64,000 bases of DNA, taken from contig CALGZB010000070.1 of the NCBI GenBank assembly GCA_937934655.1, positions 18,957 to 82,956 of the forward strand. Reading direction: 5' to 3'. The position numbers and the translations under genes were made by a program. Source of the stretch: an uncultured Acidimicrobiales bacterium. GTDB taxonomy: Bacteria > Actinomycetota > Acidimicrobiia > Acidimicrobiales > SHLQ01. How positions within the stretch are numbered: position 1 is the first letter of the stretch; each line of letters begins with the position of its first letter. Below, one piece after another: positions 8,929 through 18,748 of this stretch. The notes under the pieces are model-generated. The model was not told where the DNA came from, made no database searches, and saw only the letters and a program-made list of their open reading frames with translations.

Positions 8929-10587
8929 TTAGAACGAGATGAGGCTCGGCTCGTAATCGTCGGGGGCTTCGTAGCCGAGCAAGTTGAACGCGGTGGCAGC
9001 GATGTTGGCGAGTCCGTTTTGGCTGGTACCGGTTAGTTGGTACTCGCCGTCGTAGCGGGCGTCGTGAATCACGAACGGCACGGGGCTGAGGGTGTGCGAG
9101 GTCTTTGGAGATCGCACGCCGTCCTTCTCGGTAAACATGATGTCGGCGTTGCCATGGTCGGCGGTGTAGATCAGCACACCACTCAGGTCGTTAATGACGT
9201 CGAGCAGTCGGCCAAGCGATTCATCGACAACTTCCATTGCTTCCACGGCCGCGGCGAGATCGCCGGTATGCCCAACCATGTCGCCGTTGGCAATGTTGAT
9301 GCGACCAAACCGGAATTCGCCGCTGCGAAGAAGGTCGATGGTGGCGTCGGTAATCTCCCGGGCTTTCATCGCCGGCGCTTCGTTGAACTCGACATTGTCG
9401 GAGGGAATTTCGATGTAGGTCTCGAGCGACTCATTGATGTACCCGCTCTTGTTGCCATTCCAAAAGAACGTGACATGGCCAAACTTCTGGGTTTCGCTGA
9501 TGGCGAAATTCTTCAAGCCGGTTGCGCAGAGAAATTCGCCCATCGTGCGATCGATGGTGGGTGGATCCACTAGGTAGTTGGTTGGAACAAAGGCGTCGCC
9601 GTCGTACTGAAGAAGGCCGGCGTAATAGACGTCGGGGTGGGCGCCCCGGTCGAACGCCGTGAACTCAGCATCTTCGTAGGCCATCGAGATTTCGATTGCC
9701 CGGTCGCCTCGGAAGTTGGAGAGGATCACCGAGTCGCCGTCGGCCATCCGCCCCACCGGATTTCCAGCCTCATCGACGACAACAAACTCGGGAAGGTACT
9801 GATCGCCCTTCTCGGTCTCGGCATACAACGTCTCGACCGCTTCGGTAGCTGACGGGAACGCCCGACCAACACCGTGGGTGTGGCAGTTGTAGCCGCGCTC
9901 GACCATGGGCCAGTCGGCTTCGTAGCGATCCATCGTGAGGGTCATTCGTCCACCGCCCGACGCAATGGCGAAATCGGCACCATGGGTCTGGTTGATTTCG
10001 GCGAGGACACCCTCGGTGGTTTCGAGATACCCCAGGGCCGACCGGGCAGGGACATCGCGGCCATCGAGAAGAAGGTGCAGACGGGCACGCTTTACGCCCC
10101 GTTCGGCGGCCTTGCGCAACAGTGCATACAGATGGTCATTGTGGGAGTGCACATTGCCGTCGGAGTGGAGACCAATGAAGTGCATCGTTCCACCCGATGT
10201 CCCGATGCATCGATCGGTTGCTGCGGCCCAGACCGGCGTGTCAAAAAGTGCACCCGACTCGATCGACTTGTTCACCAGTTTGGCGCCCTGGGCGAACACT
10301 CGACCTGCTCCGAGCGCGTTGTGACCGACCTCGCTGTTGCCCATGTCGTCGTCGGTCGGAAGTCCGACCGCGAGTCCATGCGCTCGCAACGGCGTCGATA
10401 ACAATGATTCGTTCAGGGCATCGAGCGTTGGTGTGTTGGCTTCGCTTACTGCGTTACTCGGCCCATCGGGCGCGATACCGACGCCATCGGCAACGACGAT
10501 AAGGACCGGACCGGTCCGGCCTGGGAACGAGGCATGCGGCGACAGTGCAGAAACATTGGTCATAGGCTCGCCAAGTCTACGCGGCAT
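8929..10587 (-). CDS. gpmI: 2,3-bisphosphoglycerate-independent phosphoglycerate mutase
   Basis: Cytoplasmic glycolytic enzyme interconverting 3- and 2-phosphoglycerate, of the alkaline-phosphatase superfamily with two Mn ions. The 552-residue protein has the metal site V-A-D-G-V-G, the phosphorylated Ser85 in M-G-N-S-E-V-G-H-N, and the C-terminal metal motif T-A-D-H-G-N-A-D. Length is normal. Met9 (10563) is an alternative start: the first eight residues are not conserved in kind, and neither start has a clear ribosome binding site. Confidence 0.95.
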   Translation of the reverse strand: MPRRLGEPMTNVSALSPHASFPGRTGPVLIVVADGVGIAPDGPSNAVSEANTPTLDALNESLLSTPLRAHGLAVGLPTDDDMGNSEVGHNALGAGRVFAQGAKLVNKSIESGALFDTPVWAAATDRCIGTSGGTMHFIGLHSDGNVHSHNDHLYALLRKAAERGVKRARLHLLLDGRDVPARSALGYLETTEGVLAEINQTHGADFAIASGGGRMTLTMDRYEADWPMVERGYNCHTHGVGRAFPSATEAVETLYAETEKGDQYLPEFVVVDEAGNPVGRMADGDSVILSNFRGDRAIEISMAYEDAEFTAFDRGAHPDVYYAGLLQYDGDAFVPTNYLVDPPTIDRTMGEFLCATGLKNFAISETQKFGHVTFFWNGNKSGYINESLETYIEIPSDNVEFNEAPAMKAREITDATIDLLRSGEFRFGRINIANGDMVGHTGDLAAAVEAMEVVDESLGRLLDVINDLSGVLIYTADHGNADIMFTEKDGVRSPKTSHTLSPVPFVIHDARYDGEYQLTGTSQNGLANIAATAFNLLGYEAPDDYEPSLISF

Positions 10588-10613
10588 ACGACCAAGCGTG
10601 GTTTACGCGGTCT

Positions 10614-11114
10614 CTACGCCCTGGCTGCTTCGAGCAGGTAACCCTTCGACCGCACCGTTCGCAACGCCAAACCACTGCCGTGGAGGCGCTTTCTAATTCG
10701 GGTGACATGAACGTCGAGGGCGTTGCGGCCACTCACCGAATCGTCGGGCCAGCCATGTGCGCTCAACGTTTCGCGAGAAACGACTGCGCCCCATTTGTCG
10801 ACTAACGCCGACATGATACGCGCCTCGACTGGCGGTAGCGCCACCCATTCACTCCCAAAACGGACAAGACCAGCGTCGTCCATCTCGGGGCGGACGAGGT
10901 CGTTTTGTTGCACCCGCCGCCGCAGAGTCTCGGCTCGCAATTCAAGGTCAGCTGCATCGGCTGGAACCCGAATCCAGTCTTCGAGCGGATCAGCCATGAC
11001 GAGCGGCAACCCGGCGCCCTCGACAAGAATAAGTCGCGGGAGGCCCGCTTCCCGAAGTTCCGCCAACCGTGTGGCCTGATCAGGCCATGTCACAACATCG
11101 ATAGTGTTAATCAT
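10614..11114 (-). CDS. Orphan OmpR/PhoB-type winged-helix regulator
   Basis: 166-residue protein whose C-terminal half is an OmpR/PhoB-type winged helix: W-G-A-V-V-S-R-E-T-L, then N-A-L-D-V-H-V-T-R-I-R-K-R-L, then T-V-R-S-K-G-Y. The N-terminal 60-70 residues resemble a shortened receiver domain but lack the usual acidic pocket and phospho-Asp context, so it may work without phosphorylation. No sensor kinase is adjacent. It is divergent from the EtfD-like gene across a 211-bp AT-richer gap. Confidence 0.75.
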   Translation of the reverse strand: MINTIDVVTWPDQATRLAELREAGLPRLILVEGAGLPLVMADPLEDWIRVPADAADLELRAETLRRRVQQNDLVRPEMDDAGLVRFGSEWVALPPVEARIMSALVDKWGAVVSRETLSAHGWPDDSVSGRNALDVHVTRIRKRLHGSGLALRTVRSKGYLLEAARA

Positions 11115-11325
11115 TAAGAATCAGGAACCACCCTAATTAATGAAGCCGATTACATGCGTAGGCGGCTGAGGTTGCGAACAACGTTATTGAACGTGATGCG
11201 AGGGTTCCGACGACACCAAACTGGCTCGCAAACTTCGAAACTGGCTCCGAGACGCCACTTATAGCGAGAAGGTTGACCTTTCGTCTGCGTGCTTCAGTGC
11301 CAGTAGCGGTATCGTCGCAATTGTT
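11115..11325. other. Divergent intergenic region
   Basis: About 210 bp between the winged-helix regulator and the Fe-S membrane protein. The left end is AT-rich (TTAATCATTAAG and CTAATTAAT at 11108-11141), as expected for promoters or a regulator site. TATCGT at 11310-11315 is a possible -10 for the Fe-S protein. No gene is convincing here. Confidence 0.4.
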
Positions 11326-13623
11326 ATGAAGCAACGATTTCGCCCTCAGCACCTCGTCATCGCCATTGGCGTAGGAATTGCGATCTTTACGGTCGGATCA
11401 GGCATCGTCCCGATCTTCACCGAGTTCCACGATGACTCGCTTATTACTCGCGAGGTATTCGAGAACATCCCTACGGCCATCAAGGTCGCTTTCTACACGA
11501 TCATCCCCGTGATGATCATCTACATGACCGTTCTCTTCGCACAGCGAATGAAGAACTGGCAGCGAGGCGCTCCCGATAACCGGGCGACCACTTCGGAGAA
11601 TGCTGGGCGTCGTTTGGGCGATTTCCGGGCAGGCGTCTACATGCAGACCCTGCTTCGCGATCCAGCCGCTGGCCTCATGCACTCACTCATCTACTTCCCG
11701 TTCATCATCTTGATGGCCGTAACCACGGTGCTCGAGGTCAACCACCAGGTGCCCGAGGGACTCAAGTTCCTCCATGGCGATATCTACCGGGCCTACGCCC
11801 TCATCGGCGATCTCGCCGGAGCCGCCTTTCTGGTCGGCATTGTTTGGGCGATGGTTCGTCGCTACGGACCTCGTGCAGTTCGTCCATACCGCATCAGCAT
11901 CAAGACCCGTCCCGAGCACGCCGTGGTTCTCCTTACCTTCTTTGCAATTGGTGTCACCGGCTTCGGCGCCGAGGCTTTCCGCATTGCTCACCAAGGCGAA
12001 CTTGCCGGCGGCACGCTCCCCGAATTCGAGCGCTGGTCGATCATTGGTTACCCACTGGCCGTGCTCGTCGAACCGCTCGGCAATCTGAGTGGTTGGCATC
12101 AGGGCTGGTGGATCGCCCACGTTCTGAGCTTCATCGTGTTCCTCGCAATCCTGCCGGTCACGATGCTTCGCCACATGTTCACGTCACCGCTCAACATGTA
12201 CCTCAAGGACCGCGACCGTCCCAAGGGTGCAATGAAGCCCATGGGCAACCTGATGGAAACCGAGCTCGAAACTTTCGGTGCTTCGACCATCGAAGATTTC
12301 ACCTGGAAGCAACTTCTCGACACCGACGCCTGCACCATGTGTGGCCGATGCACCAGCGTCTGCCCAGCGCACCACACCGGCAAGCCACTTGATCCACGTG
12401 AGATCGTGCTCAAGACCGGCGAAGTCATGGCCGCTACGGGTAGTCCACAGGTTTCACCTCCGATTGGCACCGACGCCGAGATCACCGTGCCCTCCAACTG
12501 GATGTTCGACCGGGTCACCCCCGAAGAGCTGTGGGCATGCACCACCTGTCGGGCCTGCGACGAGATCTGTCCCGTCAACATCGAGATTCTCGACAAGATC
12601 CTCGACATGCGCCGCTACCTGTCGCTGATGGAATCCAACTTCCCGTCGATGCTCGGTAACGCCTACCGGTCCATGGAAAACTCCTCGAACCCCTGGGGAA
12701 TCAGCCAGACCGAACGCGCCGACTGGGCCGAAGACATCGAGGGCGTCAGCGTTCTCGACGGCTCCGACCCGCTGGAATCCGAATACCTCTACTGGGTTGG
12801 CTGCGCCGGATCCTTCGACGACAAGAACAAAAAGGTCACCCAGTCGATGGCCAAGCTGCTCAAGCGGGCGGGCATCGACGTGTCGATCCTCGGCCCATCA
12901 GAGCTTTGCACCGGCGACTCAGCTCGCCGCTCGGGCAACGAGTACCTCTTCCAGATGCTCGCCTCGCAGAACATCGAAACCCTCAACGGCATGGGTGTGA
13001 AGAAGATCATCACCCAGTGCCCTCACTGCTTCAACACCCTCGCCAACGAGTACCCAGAACTCGGCGGCCACTACGAAGTGGTGCACCACACGCAGCTGCT
13101 CGAATGGCTCATCGACTCGGGCAAGCTCGACCTCAAGGGTGCGTCGATCGAAGAACGAGTCGTCTACCACGACAGCTGCTACCTGGGTCGCCACAACGAC
13201 GTCTACCTCGCACCCCGCAAGGTGCTTGGTTCGCTCGGAGGCATTCAGATTGTCGAAGCCGAACGCAACGGTACCGAAGGCATGTGCTGTGGCGCCGGCG
13301 GTGCTCGCTTCTGGCTTGAGGAAGACACCGGCAAGCAGATCAACACCGATCGCTCGCAGGAACTTCTGGCCACCGGCGCAACCCGTATCGCGACTGCCTG
13401 TCCCTTCTGCTACGTCATGATGGACGATGGCGTGAAGGGCGAAGGTGTCGATGAAGATCAGGTAAAGGTCGGCGACATCGCCATGCATGTGGTCGAAGCC
13501 ATCGAAGAGGCCGAGGTTCGTGCCGACGCTGAAATGTTGGCCGAAGCACAAGCCGCAGCGTCAGCCACGGTAACCAACATGACCGCCACCGATTTGGGCG
13601 ACACGCCACCAAGCTTCCAATAG
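11326..13623 (+). CDS. Membrane-bound (Fe-S) heterodisulfide-reductase-like protein, EtfD-like
   Basis: 765-residue fusion with about six N-terminal membrane helices (NarI-like, about 1-290), a bacterial ferredoxin module with two [4Fe-4S] sets (C336/339/342/346 and C405/408/411/415), and two CCG domains. The second CCG domain has canonical M-C-C-G-A-G-G (C654-C655). The first has L-C-T-G-D in place of CCG, as is typical of this actinobacterial group. The same architecture is known for EtfD of mycobacteria, which passes electrons from ETF to menaquinone during fatty-acid oxidation. That role is inferred, because no etf genes are in view. It ends at a strong terminator. Confidence 0.82.
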   Translation: MKQRFRPQHLVIAIGVGIAIFTVGSGIVPIFTEFHDDSLITREVFENIPTAIKVAFYTIIPVMIIYMTVLFAQRMKNWQRGAPDNRATTSENAGRRLGDFRAGVYMQTLLRDPAAGLMHSLIYFPFIILMAVTTVLEVNHQVPEGLKFLHGDIYRAYALIGDLAGAAFLVGIVWAMVRRYGPRAVRPYRISIKTRPEHAVVLLTFFAIGVTGFGAEAFRIAHQGELAGGTLPEFERWSIIGYPLAVLVEPLGNLSGWHQGWWIAHVLSFIVFLAILPVTMLRHMFTSPLNMYLKDRDRPKGAMKPMGNLMETELETFGASTIEDFTWKQLLDTDACTMCGRCTSVCPAHHTGKPLDPREIVLKTGEVMAATGSPQVSPPIGTDAEITVPSNWMFDRVTPEELWACTTCRACDEICPVNIEILDKILDMRRYLSLMESNFPSMLGNAYRSMENSSNPWGISQTERADWAEDIEGVSVLDGSDPLESEYLYWVGCAGSFDDKNKKVTQSMAKLLKRAGIDVSILGPSELCTGDSARRSGNEYLFQMLASQNIETLNGMGVKKIITQCPHCFNTLANEYPELGGHYEVVHHTQLLEWLIDSGKLDLKGASIEERVVYHDSCYLGRHNDVYLAPRKVLGSLGGIQIVEAERNGTEGMCCGAGGARFWLEEDTGKQINTDRSQELLATGATRIATACPFCYVMMDDGVKGEGVDEDQVKVGDIAMHVVEAIEEAEVRADAEMLAEAQAAASATVTNMTATDLGDTPPSFQ

Positions 13624-13631
13624 TCCAAAAT

Positions 13632-13679
13632 CTCGTGGCACCAGCCGACAGTATTTGTCGCTGTGTGTCACGAGTTTTT
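13632..13679. terminator. Bidirectional intrinsic terminator
   Basis: A two-part stem: 13632-13641 pairs with 13665-13674 (10 bp, one G-U) and CGACA pairs with TGTCG inside it. It is followed by TTTTT on the plus strand. On the minus strand the same stem is followed by ATTTT, so it can serve both the Fe-S membrane protein and the convergent glycosyltransferase. Confidence 0.8.
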
Positions 13680-13684
13680 GCGTT

Positions 13685-14836
13685 TTAGGCGAGCTTCTTC
13701 GGGTTCTTCAGCAGTTCGAGCAACGAGTGCGCTGTTGGCAGGTTGCTCAGACGGTGGTTCTGGAAGCGAGTGATTCGACGCTGCCGGCCGTCGCGGACGC
13801 CAGCGATGCCGGCGTTCATGCTCATGACCTTTTTGATCTGGCCATCGAGTTTTCCATCGCCAGAGATGAGGTAGCCGCCGATGTGTTCGAGCTGCTCGCG
13901 GATGGAACCGACGTCGGAGGCAAGGACAGCACAGCCGGCCGCGGCGGCCTCGTAGATCACGATTGGCTGCGCATCGGCAACGTCTCGAGTCGGAAGAACA
14001 AAGATGTCGATGTCGTTAAACCACTCGCACCGGTCGTGATCATCAACCGGGTATTCGGCGTGATGAACCCGGTGCGGGTGACGGGCAGTTACTTCGAGAA
14101 GAGTTGAGCTGACCTCAAGGTCATCCATACTGCCGGCGATGTGCAGCTCGATTGCCAAACCGCTGTCGGCGAGTCGAGCGAAGGCTTCGATGACATCGAG
14201 TGCGCCGTCTTCGACCGTGAGAGCTCCCAAGAAACCAAGAATGATTGGTCGGCTTGTACCGACGTCTGGGGCTTCGTAGCCGGCAAGTTTGGCGACGACA
14301 TCGTCGGCAAGGAACACACTGTTGTCGACGATCACGACGCGATCAGGGTCACCCGAATGAGCAGCAAGCTCGGCCATTCGTTGCGACGGGACGACTTCGA
14401 GCGCCGGTTGGCAGAGCCTCCGGAAGAGTCGGAGGTGGTTGGTTGAGGCAGAGAGATAGACATCACTGTGGTGCACGGCCACTACTGGCAGACCAAGCGT
14501 GCTGGCCGGAACTGCGCCGAGCGCGCCACGGACTGCGGTGTCGGAAGGAACCGTTACAAGGAAGGCCCCAGTTCCACTTGAACCGCGCCGGGAGCGACCA
14601 AAGAGCGAACGGACCGGAGCGACGGCATCGGAGAGATTGACCTCGCAAAGATCGACCGCATCGGACCGTTGCAGGTACTGCAACATGGCGTCGGTAGAAC
14701 CGGCGGCCGTCGATGTGGCGGACGAGAGCGTGGATGACACAACGACCCGCGCATACGTGGCTCTTGTCGTTTCCTGCCGCTGCATCACACTGTGATTCAG
14801 CTCGTCCCAAGCCATGTTCGTCATCACTACACCCAT
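13685..14836 (-). CDS. Glycosyltransferase, GT4-like
   Basis: 383-residue protein with the two-domain GT-B shape. The C-terminal half starts at I-L-G-F-L-G-A-L-T (donor-domain first strand) and carries D-I-F-V-L-P-T and the acidic helix region I-V-I-Y-E-A-A-A-A-G, typical of GT4 enzymes that use nucleotide sugars. The N-terminal acceptor domain is divergent and starts poorly: several Met codons (for example in M-T-N-M-A-W) could be the true start. It borders the polysaccharide cluster and is divergent from the polymerase gene. Confidence 0.75.
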   Translation of the reverse strand: MGVVMTNMAWDELNHSVMQRQETTRATYARVVVSSTLSSATSTAAGSTDAMLQYLQRSDAVDLCEVNLSDAVAPVRSLFGRSRRGSSGTGAFLVTVPSDTAVRGALGAVPASTLGLPVVAVHHSDVYLSASTNHLRLFRRLCQPALEVVPSQRMAELAAHSGDPDRVVIVDNSVFLADDVVAKLAGYEAPDVGTSRPIILGFLGALTVEDGALDVIEAFARLADSGLAIELHIAGSMDDLEVSSTLLEVTARHPHRVHHAEYPVDDHDRCEWFNDIDIFVLPTRDVADAQPIVIYEAAAAGCAVLASDVGSIREQLEHIGGYLISGDGKLDGQIKKVMSMNAGIAGVRDGRQRRITRFQNHRLSNLPTAHSLLELLKNPKKLA

Positions 14837-15020
14837 CGGCGAATGACGTTCGTCGATGAGGATTCAGACCGACATTTGTCGAGATGGGCGGAAGAGTGGA
14901 CCTGAAACGGAGCTATAACTCGTCGGGGCAGTCGTCCTTCCTAAGTTTCGGTCCGAGTAGGCCGATTGGACTACGACCCTGCGACACCGAATCCGCCGTC
15001 GCGCATACTTAAAGGCCCTT
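14837..15020. other. Divergent intergenic region of the polysaccharide cluster
   Basis: 184 bp between the GT4-like gene and the polymerase gene. AAAGG lies eight bases before the polymerase GTG. GCTATAACT (about 14908-14916) could be part of a promoter. No small gene or strong hairpin was seen. Confidence 0.3.
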
Positions 15021-16589
15021 GTGCACGTAGCTAGTCCGCGAATTCTCGAACCAGTTGAGGTTGATAACGACGCTTCGTCGGACTTGTACGAAGGCTTTCT
15101 ACCTCCGCGCCGAGTCAGTCTCTTGAATTCTTGGCTCTCTCTTGCGGCAATAGCTACTGCCATGACTGTCGTTGCCTCATTGCTTCGGCCTGCCTCCTCA
15201 CTTGGCCTCGGAATAACAATGATCCCTTACGTTTCAAGCGTTTTGGCGAACGCTCGGGTCGTTCTACTCCTTTCGAAGCACGTCCGCACTCCCGATTTAG
15301 GAGCGCTCAACCCGTACTCAATCGTGGTATGCATCGTGTGCACGATCTACGTGGCGAGACCCCTCTTTATACTCCGTTCGGGAATCCTAGGCTCGGCCGG
15401 CACGAGTGAGCAGTCTCTCGCCGGTATGGAAACTGCAATGGCAAACGCGCTTGCGTCCACTTCATTGGCAATATCCGTGCTTTCCACTGGTCTCGTAGCC
15501 GGAGTTCTATCTGCTTCAAGTTCGTCAAACGGGCGCAACGTCACTACCCGGGCCCGGCCCCGTGGCGACAAAAGCATCGGGATACTTGGACTAATCGCGA
15601 CCTTTCTTCTTGTCCTGGTACTCCGAACCATCTTTGATTCAGAACGAGGATTCTTCGGAGCACTTACCGCTCGGCAACTGACATTCGAAGCCAAAATGCA
15701 CCTGCTTTGGGCAGCTGAATACCTCCGCCTTGCAGTCATAGCCCTTATTGGTGCGCGCAGGTCCGCTGGCTCAAAGGTGGGAACACCCATCAAAGCTCTG
15801 TACGGCGCAACAATATGTCTCGACTTCCTATCGGGTTCCCGCACCGAACTCCTGCTCAACAACCTGCTGCTTTGCGCAGCTGTCCTCCTCGTTACTTCGG
15901 TACGGTCAAATCGCCTGCAACAACGTGACATGATTCGATTTGCGGGAGTCCTTGCTGCGCTGTGTTTCTTCGTAGGGTTTGTTGCACTGCGCCAATACGT
16001 ACGTGACGAACGAGGTCAGTTTGATGCTTCTGCAGTCGTGACTTCTGTGATCCGAATGGATGAGTACATTCTTGACTCAGACGAAGCTGCGGGATTCGAC
16101 TATCTCGTTCAGATCCAAGGCGAATTCCCACGCTCGCACCAGTACCGCGGACTTAGTGGAGTCGCTTCGATCGCCGCCGCCCCAATCCCATCCGCGATTT
16201 TTCCAGGCAAGCCTGACAGGGCATCAGTTGCCCTAACAGCAGTACTTGCCCCCGATCGCGTGAAACAAAACGCCAACATCGCCGTCTCTGGATTCGCTGA
16301 CTTGTATTCGATAGGAGGACTGGCATCGCTCTTACTAGGCAGCGCAATTGTCGGAACCTTGCTCGGCTTCTGTATGCGGTTTGCCAGAAATTTCAGTGCA
16401 CCGTATGTCCGGGTCATCGTTGCCTATGCAGTAGCTCTCTCCATGATGGACGCAATTCGTTCCGATATTTTCTCAGCCGCTCTTACCCCAGCGAGGCTGG
16501 TTTTGGTTTGGGTGGCACTCAAGACGGTCCTACTAATTAGTCGTGGGGTGGAACCCGTACCTTCGGACATCCCCGGACCCACCGTCTAG
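15021..16589 (+). CDS. O-antigen/polysaccharide polymerase-like membrane protein (Wzy-like)
   Basis: 522-residue polytopic membrane protein with about ten to twelve hydrophobic helices and a large extracytoplasmic loop in the C-terminal half (around Y-L-V-Q-I-Q-G-E-F-P-R-S). It looks like oligosaccharide repeat-unit polymerases, which are recognised by topology rather than motif. Its place at the head of a GDP-fucose/glycosyltransferase cluster supports the role. GTG start with AAAGG upstream. Confidence 0.65.
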   Translation: MHVASPRILEPVEVDNDASSDLYEGFLPPRRVSLLNSWLSLAAIATAMTVVASLLRPASSLGLGITMIPYVSSVLANARVVLLLSKHVRTPDLGALNPYSIVVCIVCTIYVARPLFILRSGILGSAGTSEQSLAGMETAMANALASTSLAISVLSTGLVAGVLSASSSSNGRNVTTRARPRGDKSIGILGLIATFLLVLVLRTIFDSERGFFGALTARQLTFEAKMHLLWAAEYLRLAVIALIGARRSAGSKVGTPIKALYGATICLDFLSGSRTELLLNNLLLCAAVLLVTSVRSNRLQQRDMIRFAGVLAALCFFVGFVALRQYVRDERGQFDASAVVTSVIRMDEYILDSDEAAGFDYLVQIQGEFPRSHQYRGLSGVASIAAAPIPSAIFPGKPDRASVALTAVLAPDRVKQNANIAVSGFADLYSIGGLASLLLGSAIVGTLLGFCMRFARNFSAPYVRVIVAYAVALSMMDAIRSDIFSAALTPARLVLVWVALKTVLLISRGVEPVPSDIPGPTV

Positions 16590-16662
16590 TTCCCTTAGGC
16601 CATCCTCGTAGTCAATCCATTGTCTTGAGATTTGCTGCATCGCAGACCGACGCGCCGATATG

Positions 16663-16679
16663 CCTGACCAGGGATCAGG
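16663..16679 (+). promoter_or_regulatory. Small hairpin before leader ORF
   Basis: CCTGA (16663-16667) and TCAGG (16675-16679) form a short stem between the polymerase gene and the leader ORF. With GGCC-TTTA-GGCC at 16715-16726 it makes this 148-bp gap look structured. Confidence 0.3.
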
Positions 16680-16690
16680 GCGGAGGTTTT

Positions 16691-16723
16691 ATGGGCAAAA
16701 AGACTCATGACATGGGCCTTTAG
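16691..16723 (+). CDS. Possible 10-residue leader peptide upstream of fcl
   Basis: ATG preceded by GGAGG at the right spacing opens a 10-codon frame (M-G-K-K-T-H-D-M-G-L, then TAG) that ends 14 bp before the fcl start. The fcl start itself has no good ribosome binding site, so the short frame may load ribosomes for fcl or act as an attenuator. A GGCC-TTTA-GGCC hairpin covers its last codons. No homology can be claimed for so short a frame. Confidence 0.35.
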   Translation: MGKKTHDMGL

Positions 16724-16737
16724 GCCGATCGGTACTG

Positions 16738-17733
16738 ATGCCAATGATTCAGTTACCGGCAACACCGTTGAATAAGGACGCCCGCATCTTTGTTGCAGGC
16801 CACGGTGGTCTTGTCGGCTCCGCGATCCTCAGAAATCTCAAGGGTCGTGGCTACCACAACATCCTCGTCGCGACGCGAAATGAACTGGACCTGAGGGATC
16901 AGGCAGCAGTGAATGAGTGGTTCGAGAAACACGAGCCGGAATTCGTATTCCTGGTCGCCGGAACCGTTGGCGGAATTCTCGCTAACTCCACTCGGCCAGC
17001 CGAGTTCCTCTACGACAACATGATGATTCACGGAACTGTGGTTCACGCCGCGTACCAAACTGGCGTGCAAAAACTGCTTTACCTTGGCAGCTCGTGCATC
17101 TACCCACGAAACGCTCCACAACCAATCTCCGAGGACTCGCTATTAACCGGCCCCCTCGAGCCAACGAACGAGGGGTATGCGCTGGCCAAGATCTCGGGGA
17201 TCAAGTTGTGCGACTACTACCGGGAACAATACGGATGTGACTTCATCTCCGCGATGCCCACGAATCTCTACGGGCCATTTGACAACTTTGACCTCCAGTC
17301 AAGTCATGTGTTGCCGGCGCTAATCCGGAAGTTCCACGAAGCAAAACTCACCGGCGATGCGGTCGAGATCTGGGGAACCGGCGCCGCTGAACGAGAGTTC
17401 CTCTTTGTCGATGACCTAGCCGACTGTTGTCACTTCCTCATGGAGAACTACTCCGAAGCTGGCCACATCAACGTTGGCACTGGAGTGGATCTAAGTATCA
17501 AAGACTTGGCACTGCTCATCCGGTCGGTCGTCTTCCCCGAGGCTGACCTGGTGTTTGACGACACCAAACCAGACGGCATGCCGAAAAAGGTCCTCAACGT
17601 AGACAAGTTGACCGAACGAGGATGGAGAGCATCCGTGGAACTCCAAAGCGGCATTGAGCGCACCTATAGCTGGTTTGTCGAAAACCAGACTTCCATTCGC
17701 AAGACCCACGAACAGGAACACGACTATGCGTAA
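16738..17733 (+). CDS. fcl: GDP-L-fucose synthase
   Basis: Extended SDR enzyme that epimerises and reduces GDP-4-keto-6-deoxymannose to GDP-L-fucose with NADPH. 331 residues. NADP motif G-H-G-G-L-V-G in [10 protein letters not shown], catalytic Ser in L-G-S-S-C-I-Y-P and the Y-x-x-x-K pair in Y-A-L-A-K. The signature L-Y-G-P-F-D-N-F-D is also present. Either of two in-frame ATGs (16738, 16744) could start it. It overlaps gmd by 8 nt, and the pair makes GDP-fucose from GDP-mannose. Confidence 0.93.
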   Translation: MPMIQLPATPLNKDARIFVAGHGGLVGSAILRNLKGRGYHNILVATRNELDLRDQAAVNEWFEKHEPEFVFLVAGTVGGILANSTRPAEFLYDNMMIHGTVVHAAYQTGVQKLLYLGSSCIYPRNAPQPISEDSLLTGPLEPTNEGYALAKISGIKLCDYYREQYGCDFISAMPTNLYGPFDNFDLQSSHVLPALIRKFHEAKLTGDAVEIWGTGAAEREFLFVDDLADCCHFLMENYSEAGHINVGTGVDLSIKDLALLIRSVVFPEADLVFDDTKPDGMPKKVLNVDKLTERGWRASVELQSGIERTYSWFVENQTSIRKTHEQEHDYA

Positions 17734-18748
17734 GGCGATTGTTACCGGCGCCGCTGGCCAAGACGGCTCATACTTGTGTGAGCTACTGCTGGACAAGGGC
17801 TACGAAGTCCACGGGATAGTCCGACGAACTTCTTCCGGCGGCGAAACACGGCTGACCCATCTTGAACACGACCCCAATGCCTCGGGCCGGTTCTTCCTTC
17901 ATCATGGCGATCAGCTCGATACGGGTCGCCTGGTTCAACTCTTGTCCAAGGTAGAACCAGACGAGTTTTATAACCTTGCTGCCCAGAGTCACGTTCGGGT
18001 TTCCTTCGAGATACCCGAATCAACCGTCGACGTTACTGGTGTCGCTCCTCTCCGTGCTTTAGAGAGCATCCGACTACTCGGGCTCGAAACCCGCTTCTAT
18101 CAGGCGTCATCTTCCGAAATGTTCGGATCCACGAACCCTCCACAGAACGAACTCAGCCCGCTTCATCCACGGAGTCCGTACGCGTGCGCCAAGGTGCTAG
18201 CTCACCACTTGACGGTCAACTACCGGGAGTCTTATGGACTGCACGCAGTCAGCGGAATTCTCTTTAACCATGAGAGTCCGCGCCGCGGAGAGAACTTTGT
18301 GACTCGAAAGATCACGAAGGCCGTCTCGGCAATTGTCCGCGGTGAACAACAGCACCTCTTCCTTGGCAACCTCGATGCCAAGCGAGACTGGGGATTTGCT
18401 GGAGACTACGTCGAAGCGATGTGGCGGATGCTCCAGGCAGACAGCCCTGACGATTTCGTCGTAGCAACCGGAGAAGCGTTTTCGGTGCAACAATTTTGCG
18501 ACCTTGCGTTCGGACATGTGGGACTCAAGTGGCAGGACTACGTCCGTTATGACGCCCGGTTCGAACGACCGGCAGAAGTTGATCACCTGCTGGGTGATGC
18601 ATCCAAGGCGAAAGCAATCTTGGACTGGACCCCCACTGTTTCGTTTGAGGAACTTGTTACCCGAATGGTCGATGCCGACCTCCAATCATCAGACAAATCC
18701 GTGGTGGATCTGACGACCGAGCACAACGATGCGCATTCTCATTCATGA
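17726..18748 (+). CDS. gmd: GDP-mannose 4,6-dehydratase
   Basis: Extended SDR, 340 residues, that converts GDP-mannose to GDP-4-keto-6-deoxymannose, the substrate of the upstream fcl product. N-terminal [12 protein letters not shown], active-site S-S-S-E-M-F-G and Y-A-C-A-K, then F-N-H-E-S-P-R-R-G. The frame is open further upstream (to 17654), but homology begins at M-R-K-A-I-V-T-G, which gives the start at 17726 with CAGGAA upstream and an 8-nt overlap with fcl. Its end overlaps the next glycosyltransferase by 20 nt. Confidence 0.95.
   Translation: MRKAIVTGAAGQDGSYLCELLLDKGYEVHGIVRRTSSGGETRLTHLEHDPNASGRFFLHHGDQLDTGRLVQLLSKVEPDEFYNLAAQSHVRVSFEIPESTVDVTGVAPLRALESIRLLGLETRFYQASSSEMFGSTNPPQNELSPLHPRSPYACAKVLAHHLTVNYRESYGLHAVSGILFNHESPRRGENFVTRKITKAVSAIVRGEQQHLFLGNLDAKRDWGFAGDYVEAMWRMLQADSPDDFVVATGEAFSVQQFCDLAFGHVGLKWQDYVRYDARFERPAEVDHLLGDASKAKAILDWTPTVSFEELVTRMVDADLQSSDKSVVDLTTEHNDAHSHS

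Noticed and set aside
16663..16737. c-di-GMP (GEMM) riboswitch before fcl
   Set aside because: Some short similarity in layout, but the conserved GEMM core sequences are not present; the short ORF explains the signals better.
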